This document shows positions 44,593 to 54,211 of a stretch of 64,000 bases of DNA, one piece after another. Under the pieces are notes generated by a model. The model was not told the DNA's origin. It ran no database searches and saw only the letters and a program-made list of their open reading frames with translations. The DNA is taken from NCBI RefSeq assembly GCF_002303885.1, contig NZ_MRCM01000001.1:390279-454278 (forward strand), in the 5' to 3' direction. The number at the start of each line of letters is the position of its first letter. The first letter of the stretch is position 1. Made by a program: the position numbers and the translations under genes. Source of the DNA: Flavobacterium sp. ACN2 (lineage in GTDB: Bacteria > Bacteroidota > Bacteroidia > Flavobacteriales > Flavobacteriaceae).

Positions 44593-45030
44593 ATGGCTTC
44601 ATTTACAAAAGAAATATCTTTCCGTTGGTCAGATCTTGATCCTAATTTTCACGTTCGTCACAGCGCTTATTATGATTTTGGTGCGCAACATCGTATCGAA
44701 ATTTTAGAAGAATTGGGTTTAACATTAAAAGTAATGCAAACGCAAGGTTTTGGTCCTGTTTTGTTTAGAGAAGAATGCGTTTTTAGAAAAGAATTAAAAC
44801 TTTCTGATAAAATATTCATTCATACTAAAACTTCAAAAATGAAAGCCGATGCTTCTCGCTGGTCAATCATTCATGAATTTAGAAGAGAAGACGATACACT
44901 TTGCGCAACAATCACGGTTGATGGTGCGTGGATGGATACAAAACTGAGAAAACTAGCTTCTCCAACGCCAGAAATCGCGATTCAGGCTTTGAGTATTTTC
45001 CCGAAAAGTGATGATTTTGTTGGACTATAA
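44593..45030 (+). CDS. Acyl-CoA thioesterase (4HBT hot-dog fold)
   Basis: A 145-residue protein: FRWSDLDPNFHVRHSAYYDF is the 4-hydroxybenzoyl-CoA thioesterase-like motif (Asp and the following N/H positions), then GFGPVLFREECVFRKELKL and ASRWSIIHEFRRED. It hydrolyses acyl-CoA or acyl-ACP. Single gene; a bidirectional terminator follows. Confidence 0.88.
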   Translation: MASFTKEISFRWSDLDPNFHVRHSAYYDFGAQHRIEILEELGLTLKVMQTQGFGPVLFREECVFRKELKLSDKIFIHTKTSKMKADASRWSIIHEFRREDDTLCATITVDGAWMDTKLRKLASPTPEIAIQALSIFPKSDDFVGL

Positions 45031-45053
45031 ACCAGCAAATTGTAATCTTATAA

Positions 45054-45095
45054 AAAATCCCAAAAACAATTTTAAATATTGTTTTTGGGATTTTT
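45054..45095. terminator. Bidirectional intrinsic terminator
   Basis: AAAATCCCAAAAACAAT and ATTGTTTTTGGGATTTTT form a long stem with loop TTTAAAT between two convergent genes. It has A and T runs on both sides, so it can serve both. Confidence 0.9.
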
Positions 45096-45124
45096 CTCTT
45101 AACCAAATTGTATTTTTAATTTCG

Positions 45125-45817
45125 TTATTCAAACTTTAATCCAAAGTTTACTTTTTCAAAAGTTGTACTGCACGAAAAGGCAAATCGTCCGACATTAACA
45201 GTTCCGAAAATTCCGCCAACTGAATGTCCAGAATAAAATCCACCAGTAGAAAATCGGCGAACCTGATATTTTAAAGCAATATCATTTACCTTCGAACTCA
45301 ACTGCCCAAAAGCAATTACATGCGGGATAATTTCATAACTCCCAAAAACTTTGGGAACCAGTTTTTTGTAATAATCAAAACTTTCATCAGTTTCATAATC
45401 AATAATTGACGAATGCAAATTTTCAAGATTTCCGCCAATATAGGTGTTTTCAGAAAAATGCCAGGAGATACTGAAACCTGTAAAAGTTCCCTCATAACCG
45501 CTTCTAGAATCTACATAACCGATACCAATTGTAGCTCTAAAATTTTCGCAAATTTTCCCTATGTAACCCACATAAGTGCGATCGATTTCGGATTTGTCAA
45601 TTCCAGCACCAAAAATGATATCGTCTTCACACATGGTAAGAGCATACTGAAAATAAGCTGAATATTGATCTTGATTTGCCGCGACGACACTCCGGCCTTT
45701 ATCGAGATCTATATTGGGAGAAATTAAGGTTGAGTTTATAACGGCGAAATCAAAAGTATTGAGTTCTTGGGCAAATGTGGGGACAGTGAGCAGGAGCAAA
45801 AGTAGTGTCTTTTTCAT
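45125..45817 (-). CDS. Secreted outer-membrane-like protein, function unknown
   Basis: A 230-residue protein with a signal peptide (1-16, ending TFAQ). The mature part alternates polar and apolar residues in strand-like runs (FRATIGIGYVDSRSGYEG, TFTGFSISWHFSENTYIGG) and ends NFGLKFE with an aromatic residue near the C-terminus, as in outer-membrane barrels. About eight to ten strands can be imagined. No family recognised. Confidence 0.7.
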   Translation of the reverse strand: MKKTLLLLLLTVPTFAQELNTFDFAVINSTLISPNIDLDKGRSVVAANQDQYSAYFQYALTMCEDDIIFGAGIDKSEIDRTYVGYIGKICENFRATIGIGYVDSRSGYEGTFTGFSISWHFSENTYIGGNLENLHSSIIDYETDESFDYYKKLVPKVFGSYEIIPHVIAFGQLSSKVNDIALKYQVRRFSTGGFYSGHSVGGIFGTVNVGRFAFSCSTTFEKVNFGLKFE

Positions 45818-46099
45818 AATACTATTTTTTTAAGGCTTACAACATTCTGATACTAAATTACATACATTTTTCCTGTTAATAAAAGAAGTTCTTTGAAGTG
45901 CTACATTACTCGTCAAAATACATTATTTTCATAATCAGCTTCATTTAATCGATAAAAACTCAATAAATCATCGATTATTAACACTAAAAACATTGAAAAT
46001 ATTTTGAAAGCTTTTTTTCTGATAACTTTAAGATATTATACTTTGTTTTAAAAATGGTTCGGTTTAATTTTATAAGTCTTAATAACAAATGCCATTAAA

Positions 46100-47089
46100 A
46101 TGAAAATACTCAAACTACTCTTTATACTAATTCCTTTCTTAAGTTTTGGCCAGCAAGGAAATATAAAAGCACTGGATATTAATTTAAGTAATTATGAATA
46201 TCCATTCCCTGTTCAATTTATCGAATTGAGCAGTCAGCGTCAATACATGAAAATGAGCTACATGGATATCATTCCAGAAAACTACAATCAAAAAAATATT
46301 GTGTTACTTCACGGAAAAAATTTCAATGGCGCTTATTGGGAAACTACTATTAAAGCCTTGACAAAAGAAGGTTATCGTGTAATTGTTCCCGACCAGATTG
46401 GATTTGGGAAATCGACAAAACCAGACCATTTTCAATACACTTTTCAGCAGTTAGCCGAAAACACCAAGAAGCTTTTAGATCATTTGGGAATTCAAAAAAC
46501 GACCATTTTAGGACATTCTATGGGCGGAATGCTGGCAACTCGTTTTGCATTGATGTATCCTGAAACAACAGAAAAATTAGTTTTAGAAAATCCGATTGGT
46601 TTGGAAGACTGGAAATTAGTTGTTCCGTACAAGCCTGTTGATTGGTGGTACGAATCGGAATTAAAACAGAATTACGAAGGCATCAAACAATACCAAATGG
46701 CAAATTATTACGATGGAAAGTGGAATGCAGATTATCAAAAATGGGCAGAACTGGGTGCAGGATGGACAACGGCACCAGACTATGATCGAGTTGCTTGGAA
46801 TTCTGCTCTGTTATACGATATGATTTTTACGCAACCTGTTTTGTACGAATTTAAAAATATTAAATGTCCAACGCTATTAATTATAGGAACGAGAGATAAA
46901 ACTGCTTTAGGAAAACCACTGGTTTCTGAAGAAGTGCGAAAAACAATGGGAAATTATGCTGAGTTGGGTAAAAAAACACAGAAAGAAATTCCAAATGCAA
47001 AACTCGTAGAAATTCCAAATACAGGGCATTTGCCACATATCGAATCTTTTGATTCGTTTATAAAATCATTAATCGTATTTTTGAAATAA
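46100..47089 (+). CDS. Secreted alpha/beta hydrolase
   Basis: A 329-residue protein with a signal peptide (1-18, ending SFGQQ). Alpha/beta hydrolase features: VLLHGKNFNGAYWE, DQIGFGKSTKP, nucleophile elbow LGHSMGGMLATR, acid region TLLIIGTRDKTALG and His in PNTGHLPHIE. It differs from the pair at 10183-12051 by a longer lid. Substrate unknown. Confidence 0.88.
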   Translation: MKILKLLFILIPFLSFGQQGNIKALDINLSNYEYPFPVQFIELSSQRQYMKMSYMDIIPENYNQKNIVLLHGKNFNGAYWETTIKALTKEGYRVIVPDQIGFGKSTKPDHFQYTFQQLAENTKKLLDHLGIQKTTILGHSMGGMLATRFALMYPETTEKLVLENPIGLEDWKLVVPYKPVDWWYESELKQNYEGIKQYQMANYYDGKWNADYQKWAELGAGWTTAPDYDRVAWNSALLYDMIFTQPVLYEFKNIKCPTLLIIGTRDKTALGKPLVSEEVRKTMGNYAELGKKTQKEIPNAKLVEIPNTGHLPHIESFDSFIKSLIVFLK

Positions 47090-47225
47090 TTTATCAGCTA
47101 TGAATTAATTTTTCTTTTAATTAAAATAAAATTAGTGCCAATACGTGTAATTGCTTCGCCTGTTCGCTATCGCTCGGGTCGTGGCAAAATCTAAAATCTA
47201 AAATCAACAATCTAAAATTAAAAAT

Positions 47226-47615
47226 ATGTTTACAATCGAACAAATAAAAGAAGCGCATGGAAAAGTAAAAAGTGGTGCAGATTTTCCAAATTATATCCAG
47301 GATTTAATCATTTTAGGCGTAAAAGGATATGATACTTACGTTCACGACGGAAGCACTGTTTACTACGGATTAAATAATTATACCGCAGCAGCCGAAGAAA
47401 AATATCCAGAAATTAAAGTTGCTGATTCTCCAAACAAAGAACTTTTTATAGAAAATTTGGTAAAACATCAGCATGGCGAAACCGATTATATGACTTTCTG
47501 CAATCATTGCGCACAAGCTGGAATTGCAAAATGGCGTGTTGATATTATTGAAATGACTTGCACTTATTTTGATAAATCGGAACATGAAATTTTAATCGAA
47601 AAAATTCCTGTTTAA
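47226..47615 (+). CDS. DUF1398 (YbcV-like) protein
   Basis: A 129-residue soluble protein matching DUF1398: MFTIEQIKEAHGKVKSGADF, GVKGYDTYVHDGSTVYYG, QHGETDYMTFCNHCAQAGI and VDIIEMTCTYFD. Function unknown. It ends 14 nt before the next gene. Confidence 0.88.
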   Translation: MFTIEQIKEAHGKVKSGADFPNYIQDLIILGVKGYDTYVHDGSTVYYGLNNYTAAAEEKYPEIKVADSPNKELFIENLVKHQHGETDYMTFCNHCAQAGIAKWRVDIIEMTCTYFDKSEHEILIEKIPV

Positions 47616-47629
47616 TTGCTTCAATATTC

Positions 47630-48487
47630 ATGACTATTTTCAACCAAAACCACCAAACCATCTTCAAAAAAAGCATTTTACTTTTAGCTTTAATAGTTTC
47701 TTTCTTTGGCTTTTCTCAAAACAAAAAAGAACATTCAAAATTTAAAGTCATTGCTTTTTATACGGCAAAAAACGATCAGGCGCATATTAGTTTTGTGCAC
47801 GAAGCCAATAAATACTTTCCAAAATTAGCTGCAGAAAATCATTTTAAATACGATTCTACAAGCAATTGGGATAATTTGAATGCTAAGTTTTTAGCGAAAT
47901 ATCAGGTTGTTTTATTTTTAGATACAAGACCTGAGAAAAAAGAACAGCGAGAAGCTTTTCAAAAGTATATGGAAAATGGCGGCGGTTTTATTGGATTTCA
48001 TTTCTCTGCATTCGCTTTAAATGATTCTAGCTACAATCAAGATTGGAACTGGTATCACAACACCTTTTTAGGTGCTGGCGAATATGGAAGCAATACTTGG
48101 AAACCAACTTCGGCAGTTTTAAGAGTAGAAAATGAGCACCCTGTAACCAAAAATTTGCCTAAAACCTTCTCTTCTGCTCCAAATGAATGGTACAGATGGT
48201 CGAATGATTTAACCAAAAATCCAGATATCGAAATTTTAGTAGCTATTGACGAATCTAGTTTTCCACTCGGAACTGGTCCAAAAGCCCACGAAATCTGGCA
48301 TAGCGGTTACTATCCTGTGGTTTGGACAAACAAAAAATACAAAATGCTGTACGTAAATATGGGACATAATGATATTGATTATGAAGGCGGAACAAACAAA
48401 ACATTATCATATACTTTTGAAAACAAAACACAAAGTCAATTAATTTTAAATGCCTTGCTTTGGCTTGGAAATTCAAAGAAAAAATAA
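47630..48487 (+). CDS. ThuA-family secreted protein
   Basis: A 285-residue protein with an N-terminal signal (about 12-29, ending FGFSQN). ThuA (trehalose utilisation-like, glutamine-amidotransferase-related) motifs: FKVIAFYTAKNDQAHISF, QVVLFLDTRPEKKEQ, YMENGGGFIGFHFSAFAL, HPVTKNLPKTF, YPVVWTNKKYKMLYVNMGHN. In Bacteroidota it often acts in sugar catabolism. It follows DUF1398 by 14 nt; a common operon is possible. Confidence 0.88.
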   Translation: MTIFNQNHQTIFKKSILLLALIVSFFGFSQNKKEHSKFKVIAFYTAKNDQAHISFVHEANKYFPKLAAENHFKYDSTSNWDNLNAKFLAKYQVVLFLDTRPEKKEQREAFQKYMENGGGFIGFHFSAFALNDSSYNQDWNWYHNTFLGAGEYGSNTWKPTSAVLRVENEHPVTKNLPKTFSSAPNEWYRWSNDLTKNPDIEILVAIDESSFPLGTGPKAHEIWHSGYYPVVWTNKKYKMLYVNMGHNDIDYEGGTNKTLSYTFENKTQSQLILNALLWLGNSKKK

Positions 48488-48543
48488 ATTGTACAAACAA
48501 CCAAAATTAAACCATTTATAATACCCAAAAACATTATTCTTTT

Positions 48544-49344
48544 ATGAAAAACCAAATTGCTTTCGTTCTTATTACACTAGCTTTATTTTCCTGTAATTCC
48601 AAACAGCAAGAGAAAAATAATCCTAAAAAAGAAATTGTACAAGAAAGCAGTAAAGCAAATAAAACTGAGAATACTGCAAAGACAGCTCATTATGAAATCT
48701 CGGTTTATGATGATCCTCAATTTACAGACAGAATTTTAGACACTCGAGAAAGCTTAAAACAACTTTCTAACGAAAAGCTTTTCTCAAATATTAGTGCTAA
48801 GTTGACAGCAAAACTAGATGAAAAACAGCATCAATTTTTCAAAACAAACGCAGATTACGAACTGCTTTCTTTTGCAAAAGGCAGTATATTTCAAAATAAC
48901 AGTGAAGATTATATTTTTATAGTTTATGATGCAAAAAATAATAGAACCAAAATTTTATTGTTTAATGCCACAACAAATACATATGCAGAGCTTTATAAGG
49001 ATATAAAAGTTGAAAATGGCTTAGAAAATGCCGATTGCGGCAGTTATTCTTTTGGAACGCTAGATTATCAATTTGCTGTCGAGCATTTAATTACAAATGA
49101 AGACGCGATTAGAATAAATCCCGAATATTATTTAGAGTCACCACCAGTTAAGATTACTGATATATCAAAAGACGAAAATTTTGCATTGCAAGATGGATGT
49201 TTTTCAAAGAAAGCTTCCAAAAAAAACTTCGAAAACACACTTTGTATTTCGACAAGCCCTGTTTACAATAATTGGGATTGTCTGAAGTATAATAAAACAA
49301 CTAATACTTTTCTAATTTTTTACAGTCAGGCATTTGCTGACTAA
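48544..49344 (+). CDS. Lipoprotein of unknown function
   Basis: A 266-residue lipoprotein: signal with lipobox LALFSC (Cys17), a charged linker (KQQEKNNPKKEI), then a soluble domain with GSIFQNNSEDYIFIVYDAK and ENADCGSYSFGTLDY. No family recognised. Located between ThuA and the rhodanese, 56 nt after ThuA. Confidence 0.7.
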   Translation: MKNQIAFVLITLALFSCNSKQQEKNNPKKEIVQESSKANKTENTAKTAHYEISVYDDPQFTDRILDTRESLKQLSNEKLFSNISAKLTAKLDEKQHQFFKTNADYELLSFAKGSIFQNNSEDYIFIVYDAKNNRTKILLFNATTNTYAELYKDIKVENGLENADCGSYSFGTLDYQFAVEHLITNEDAIRINPEYYLESPPVKITDISKDENFALQDGCFSKKASKKNFENTLCISTSPVYNNWDCLKYNKTTNTFLIFYSQAFAD

Positions 49345-49378
49345 TCAACTGAAAATAAACCATGAAAACAATTTCAAC

Positions 49379-50227
49379 ATGTCTACTACATTTTCACCTA
49401 TTATAAACATTGAAGAATTATTAAAGATTCAAGATTCAATTATCTTAATTGATGCTCGGCCTGGCGCAAATACTTTTGAAAATTATCAAAAAGAGCATTT
49501 AAAAGGTGCTCGTTTTGTCGATTTAAATCGTGATTTGGCAGCAATTCCAGAAAATCCTGCAAATGGCGGAAGACACCCCTTGCCTTCTCCTGAACAATTT
49601 GCAAAAACACTTTCTGCATTAGGAATTTCACCTTCCGATCATGTTGTCGTTTACGATGATAAAAATGGCTCTAATTTCGCTGCACGTTTCTGGTGGATGA
49701 TGTGTGCCATTGGACATGAAAAGATTCAGGCTTTAAATGGCGGTTATCAAGCTGCGATTCAAGCTGATTTTCCAACCAATTCTGGAAATGAGACTTTTGA
49801 AAAAATAGCCTATCCTTCTCAAGAATGGAAATTACTTTTAGCCGATATTGACGAGGTCGAAAAAGCTCGTAAAAACGATCAAAATATCGTAATCGATGTT
49901 CGTGACAAAAACCGTTATGATGGTTTAATAGAACCTCTGGATTTAATTGCTGGACATATTCCTGGAGCTATCAACGTTCCTTTAACTGGGAATTTAGACG
50001 AAAACGGATTGTTTAAATCTGCCGAAGAATTGGCAGAAAAATACAAAGCTGTTCTTAAAGATATAAAACCAGAAAATACAATTGTCCATTGCGGCTCTGG
50101 CGTTACAGCCTGTCATACGTTATTGGCGATGGATTACGCTGGACTTCCAATTCCGAAATTATATGCAGGTTCTTGGAGCGAGTGGTCAAGAAACGATCGC
50201 GAAATGGCGTTGAAAGAAAATAAATAA
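49379..50227 (+). CDS. Thiosulfate/3-mercaptopyruvate sulfurtransferase (tandem rhodanese)
   Basis: A 282-residue protein with two rhodanese domains. The start at 49379 (MSTTFSPII) avoids overlap with the lipoprotein gene. Domain 1: IILIDARPGANTFENYQKEH. Domain 2: IVIDVRDKNRYDGLIEPLDL, and the active-site loop IVHCGSGVTACHTL with the catalytic Cys. CGSGVTA is the loop form of 3-mercaptopyruvate sulfurtransferases. It moves sulfur to thiophilic acceptors. Confidence 0.92.
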   Translation: MSTTFSPIINIEELLKIQDSIILIDARPGANTFENYQKEHLKGARFVDLNRDLAAIPENPANGGRHPLPSPEQFAKTLSALGISPSDHVVVYDDKNGSNFAARFWWMMCAIGHEKIQALNGGYQAAIQADFPTNSGNETFEKIAYPSQEWKLLLADIDEVEKARKNDQNIVIDVRDKNRYDGLIEPLDLIAGHIPGAINVPLTGNLDENGLFKSAEELAEKYKAVLKDIKPENTIVHCGSGVTACHTLLAMDYAGLPIPKLYAGSWSEWSRNDREMALKENK

Positions 50228-50243
50228 TACTTACAAAAATATA

Positions 50244-51467
50244 ATGCAACACTGGGATATACTTTTATCAAATCAGGTAGATAAAAAGAAATTAATAGAC
50301 AATATATTAAATGGCGAAGCAACGGGCGAATTAGCCGTTTTTAACCATCAAAAAGGAATACTGTTTTCTGATATTGCCATCGAAAAATTCATCGAAAAAG
50401 AATTTCAATATGACAGCGTAGAAGCTTCTCCAGATTCGCACAGACAACTTCGCACTTTTTCGTCTGGCGAACGTAAAAAAGAGTTTTTAAAATACTGCAT
50501 CAATCAAAAACCAGATTACATTATTTTCGATAATCCTTTTGATCATTTGGATCAGGCTTCAAGAGTAATTTTAGCCGATTCGTTAAAAGATCTAACCCAT
50601 GATATTGCAATTATTCAGCTTTTAAATCGTACTGTTGATGTACTTGAATTTGTGCCCAATAAAGCTCAAATTAAAGATAACACATTCGAATTGCATCCAT
50701 TTAAAAAAGCCGAAAATCATTTCAAAACATTAAATACAACTGCAATTCCTAAAGCAACAGAAACTCATACTTTTCCAGAAGATGAGCTAATAAGGCTTGA
50801 AAATGTTTCGGTAAGTTATGACGAAAGAAAGATTCTCGACAACATTTCCTGGACAATCAAACAAGGCGAATTCTGGCAGTTAATTGGTCCAAATGGTTCT
50901 GGAAAAAGCACAATTTTATCTTTGATTACAGGAGATAACCCGAAAGGGTTTGGGCAGAATTTGTTTTTGTTTGGAAGAAAAAAAGGAACTGGCGAAAGTG
51001 TTTGGGATATTAAAAAACAAATCGGGATTTACACTACTTCTATGATGGATCTGTTTCAGAAGGGCCATACGGTAGAACAGATGATCTTATCGGGATTCTT
51101 TGACCAAATCGGATTGTATACAGAACCTACAACACATCAGAAAAATATCGTAACGCAATGGCTCGAAGTGATTGAAATGACGCATTTGCGCAAAAAGCGT
51201 TTTATAGATCTTTCTATCGGGCAGCAGCGTGTGGCGTTAATTGTTCGCGCCGTTTTAAAACATCCGCCATTATTGATTCTAGACGAACCTGTAGAAGGTT
51301 TAGACGACGAAAATGTAGATTTGGTAATTCAGCTTATCAACACCATAAAACAAGAAATCAATGTTTCTATACTCTACGTTTCGCACCGAATTGAACAAGG
51401 CCTTGCTCCTACTTCTGTTTTCGAACTTTTTCCATCAGAAACGGGATCAACCGGAAAAATAAAATAG
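50244..51467 (+). CDS. ModF-like ATPase with degenerate first ABC domain
   Basis: A 407-residue protein without membrane segments. The second half is a full ABC domain: Walker A LIGPNGSGKSTILSL, signature DLSIGQQRVALIVRAVLK, Walker B LLILDEPVEGLDDENV. The first half keeps a signature/Walker B-like block (FSSGERKKEFLKY, YIIFDNPFDHLDQAS) but has no Walker A. ModF of E. coli has two complete domains and about 490 residues. It lies 16 nt after the rhodanese. Confidence 0.85.
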   Translation: MQHWDILLSNQVDKKKLIDNILNGEATGELAVFNHQKGILFSDIAIEKFIEKEFQYDSVEASPDSHRQLRTFSSGERKKEFLKYCINQKPDYIIFDNPFDHLDQASRVILADSLKDLTHDIAIIQLLNRTVDVLEFVPNKAQIKDNTFELHPFKKAENHFKTLNTTAIPKATETHTFPEDELIRLENVSVSYDERKILDNISWTIKQGEFWQLIGPNGSGKSTILSLITGDNPKGFGQNLFLFGRKKGTGESVWDIKKQIGIYTTSMMDLFQKGHTVEQMILSGFFDQIGLYTEPTTHQKNIVTQWLEVIEMTHLRKKRFIDLSIGQQRVALIVRAVLKHPPLLILDEPVEGLDDENVDLVIQLINTIKQEINVSILYVSHRIEQGLAPTSVFELFPSETGSTGKIK

Positions 51468-51529
51468 CAATCAGAATTAAATTAAAATGAGTTAATTAGA
51501 TAATAGGTCAATTAGATAATTATCGACAG

Positions 51530-51583
51530 AACGCAAAGCATATCTGTAGAGACGCACTGCAGTACGTCTCCGCAACGAATATT
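51530..51583 (+). repeat. Palindromic repeat, copy upstream of lipoprotein gene
   Basis: ACGCAAAGCATATCTGTAGA leads into GAGACGCACTGCAGTACGTC TC, a near-perfect palindrome around CTGCAG. A second copy in the same orientation lies after the next gene (52294-52352). Confidence 0.8.
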
Positions 51584-51642
51584 CACAATACGTTAGACAT
51601 ACAGCAATACACCCCTACGCAATACCGGAACGACACCAAATT

Positions 51643-52257
51643 ATGATAAAGCAAATAAGCATTACATTTATTTTTTTACTGATTTTAAGTTCGTGTTCAA
51701 GCACGATATCGACTTCTAAAAAAGAATACATTTTACAGGATTCAAAAAAACTAAAATCAAATTGGACAATCGATTCTAAAGAATGGATTTTAAAAAATGA
51801 TACCCTGACAGGAAACGGTTCTCTTTCGCCTTGGGGAGTCTTGGTTTCAAAAAAACAGCTTCCAAAGAATTATGAAATTGATTTTAAAGTCAACATGACA
51901 AATTCATCTTTATTCGAAATCATGCTCAATTTGGATAAAGGAAAATACATTAGAACCTACTTATACCAAATTGATCAAAACATTGTAATTGGTGACGGGA
52001 TCTATGATAAAAAAGACGATTCATATGGCAAACGAGGCGGAAAAACCTTATTCAAAAAACCAATGAAATTAGAAAACAACAAGTGGTATGCTGTAAAAAT
52101 TAAAGTTTTAAAAAATCAACTATTCTTTTCTGTAGACGATAAAACAACTTTAGAATGTTCGCTCGAAAAAAGCAATCTAAATCAAAAAGGAAAACTAGGT
52201 TTCATAACCAACGGAGAAGTTAAAATAACCGATTTAGCAATTAAATCTCTACAATAA
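51643..52257 (+). CDS. Concanavalin-like lipoprotein
   Basis: A 204-residue lipoprotein (lipobox LILSSC, Cys18). Mature part is a jelly-roll of the DUF1080/LamG type: SKEWILKNDTLTGNGSLSPW, YEIDFKVNMTNSSLFEIML, NKWYAVKIKVLKNQLFFSVD, GKLGFITNGEVKITDLAI. Architecture resembles the protein at 16253-16918. It is flanked on both sides by copies of the same palindromic repeat in direct orientation. Confidence 0.75.
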   Translation: MIKQISITFIFLLILSSCSSTISTSKKEYILQDSKKLKSNWTIDSKEWILKNDTLTGNGSLSPWGVLVSKKQLPKNYEIDFKVNMTNSSLFEIMLNLDKGKYIRTYLYQIDQNIVIGDGIYDKKDDSYGKRGGKTLFKKPMKLENNKWYAVKIKVLKNQLFFSVDDKTTLECSLEKSNLNQKGKLGFITNGEVKITDLAIKSLQ

Positions 52258-52293
52258 TTAAATTAATGGAAACAAATATGCCATTAATATTCT

Positions 52294-52352
52294 AACACAA
52301 AGCATATCCGTAGAGGCGCACTGCAGTGGGTCTCCGCAGAATATTGGAACGA
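52294..52352 (+). repeat. Palindromic repeat, copy downstream of lipoprotein gene
   Basis: ACAAAGCATATCCGTAGAGG, then CGCACTGCAGTGGGTCTCCG. Same orientation as 51530-51583, slightly diverged; similarity may extend to a GGAACGA string beyond it in both places. Confidence 0.8.
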
Positions 52353-52372
52353 TAATAAAATTACGTTAAAAC

Positions 52373-52399
52373 AAAAAAGCTCCTTTAACGGAGCTTTTT
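52373..52399. terminator. Bidirectional intrinsic terminator
   Basis: AAAAAAGCTCC-TTTAAC-GGAGCTTTTT between convergent genes (lipoprotein and pseudouridine synthase). Confidence 0.92.
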
Positions 52400-52435
52400 C
52401 TATATTCTTTAATCTATTCTCTATTTTCTAAAGAA

Positions 52436-53482
52436 CTAATTCTCATCTTCCGTGTTATGCGACTTCACATAAACACGCCATTTCTCAATACAATCCTGAA
52501 AATCCTGAGGCAATTCTGTATCAAAACGCATTAATTCTCCCGTATTTGGGTGAACAAATCCAAGCGTTTTTGCATGAAGCGCCTGACGTGGTAAAGCTTT
52601 AAAACAATTCTCAATAAACTGTTTATATTTTGTAAAAGTTGTTCCTTTCAAAATCAAATGCCCACCGTAACGCTCATCATTAAACAACGGATGACCAATA
52701 TGTTTCATATGCGCACGAATCTGGTGCGTTCTACCTGTTTCTAATTTACAAGAAATTAAAGTTACATAACCAAAACGCTCCAAAACTTTATAATGCGTAA
52801 TAGCTGGTTTTCCAATCTCTGGATCATCAAAAACCGCCATTTGCATACGGTCTTTTAAATGTCTCGCTAGATTTCCTTCAATTGTACCGCTCTCGGCCGC
52901 AACATTTCCCCAAACAAGAGCAATATACTCACGTTCGGTAGTTTTAGCTTCAAATTGTTTTGCTAAATGCGTCATTGCAGCTTCTGTTTTAGCAACAACC
53001 AAAAGACCAGAAGTATCTTTATCAATTCTATGAACCAAACCTGGACGCTCGCTGCTGTTCATTGGCAAATTATCAAAATGATGCGCCAAAGCATTTACCA
53101 AAGTTCCAGTGTAATTTCCGTGACCAGGGTGCACAACCATTCCAGGCTCTTTATTAATCAATAAAAGAGCATCGTCTTCATAGACAATATTCAGCGGAAT
53201 ATCTTCAGGAAGAATATGATTTTCAAACGGAGGATGCGACAACATAACCGTAATCACATCAAAAGGTTTTACTTTGTAATTTGATTTTACTGGAATCTCA
53301 TTCACAAAAATGTTTCCATTAGTTGCCGCATTCTGAATTTTATTTCGTGTGGCATTCGGAATCAAATACATTAAATATTTGTCAATACGCAAAAACGCTT
53401 GACCTTTTGGGACTTCAAATCTGTAGTGCTCAAATAATTCGTCTTCCAGATCTAAATTTTCTTCAATATTATTGTTCATCAC
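52436..53482 (-). CDS. rluD: RluD-type 23S rRNA pseudouridine synthase
   Basis: A 348-residue protein: S4 RNA-binding domain (about 20-85; LRIDKYLMYLIPNATRNKIQ) and the RluA-type catalytic domain with PGLVHRIDKDTSGLLVVAKT (catalytic Asp in RIDKDTSG), followed by LETGRTHQIRAHMKHIGHP. Modifies uridines in 23S rRNA. Its start overlaps the end of the PASTA gene by 14 nt, a common arrangement in Flavobacteria. Confidence 0.92.
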   Translation of the reverse strand: MMNNNIEENLDLEDELFEHYRFEVPKGQAFLRIDKYLMYLIPNATRNKIQNAATNGNIFVNEIPVKSNYKVKPFDVITVMLSHPPFENHILPEDIPLNIVYEDDALLLINKEPGMVVHPGHGNYTGTLVNALAHHFDNLPMNSSERPGLVHRIDKDTSGLLVVAKTEAAMTHLAKQFEAKTTEREYIALVWGNVAAESGTIEGNLARHLKDRMQMAVFDDPEIGKPAITHYKVLERFGYVTLISCKLETGRTHQIRAHMKHIGHPLFNDERYGGHLILKGTTFTKYKQFIENCFKALPRQALHAKTLGFVHPNTGELMRFDTELPQDFQDCIEKWRVYVKSHNTEDEN

Positions 53483-54089
53483 TTGGGGTTTCTACAGGCG
53501 CTGCAGTACTATCTGTTGCCTGACTTTCATCTACATAACTTGCTTTTCCGTCTCCTAAAACCAAATCGATTTTAGACGCTTTCAAAACGCGATCTCCTAC
53601 TTTTAAGTTTCTTCCTTTTAAACGCATTTCCAAAACCATATCTTTTCCAAGATTCGGAATATACGTAATCGTTCCTGGCTCAAGACCTAACGCTTTCAAC
53701 GTTGGCACAGCTTCACGATATGTTTTTTCGATTAAATCTGGAATTTTCACAGAAGAAAAACCAGATGCATTAATCTTAATATAAATTTTTCTACCCACTT
53801 TTACCATCGTTCCAGGCAGTGGATCTTGCTCTACAACGCTATATTTTGGGTATTCACTTCTGTAATCAACACTGTCCAAAAGAACATAATCTAAATCCAG
53901 TTCATCCAATTTATTTTCAACTTGCTCTTCAGTTAGTTTAGACAAATTCGGCACCGCAATTTCGTGACCGTGATCTGTTGTAAAAGTTAACCAATGCATG
54001 AATAAATAACCAATAACCGCAATAATAGCTGCGGCCGCAAGCAATTGCAAGAAAAAAACTCGGCTTGTTAAATACTGACGTAAACTCAT
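53469..54089 (-). CDS. Membrane-anchored PASTA-domain protein
   Basis: A 206-residue protein: short cytosolic N-terminus, one membrane helix (about 14-34), then two to three PASTA repeats (VPNLSKLTEEQVENKLDEL; VEQDPLPGTMVKVGRKIYIK; IPDLIEKTYREAVPTLKAL). PASTA domains bind peptidoglycan or lipid II analogues, and the gene neighbours ddl. No kinase domain. Tail is disordered. Confidence 0.88.
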   Translation of the reverse strand: MSLRQYLTSRVFFLQLLAAAAIIAVIGYLFMHWLTFTTDHGHEIAVPNLSKLTEEQVENKLDELDLDYVLLDSVDYRSEYPKYSVVEQDPLPGTMVKVGRKIYIKINASGFSSVKIPDLIEKTYREAVPTLKALGLEPGTITYIPNLGKDMVLEMRLKGRNLKVGDRVLKASKIDLVLGDGKASYVDESQATDSTAAPVETPSDEQ

Positions 54090-54211
54090 AAATTTATTTT
54101 TAATAGCGACAAAGATAAAGTATTTCGTTTCAAAAAAAATGATAATTTTGTTTAAAACAAGAAAGTCCCGAGATTGTCATCCTGAGTAAAGACTAAGGAT
54201 AATTTTCAGAA

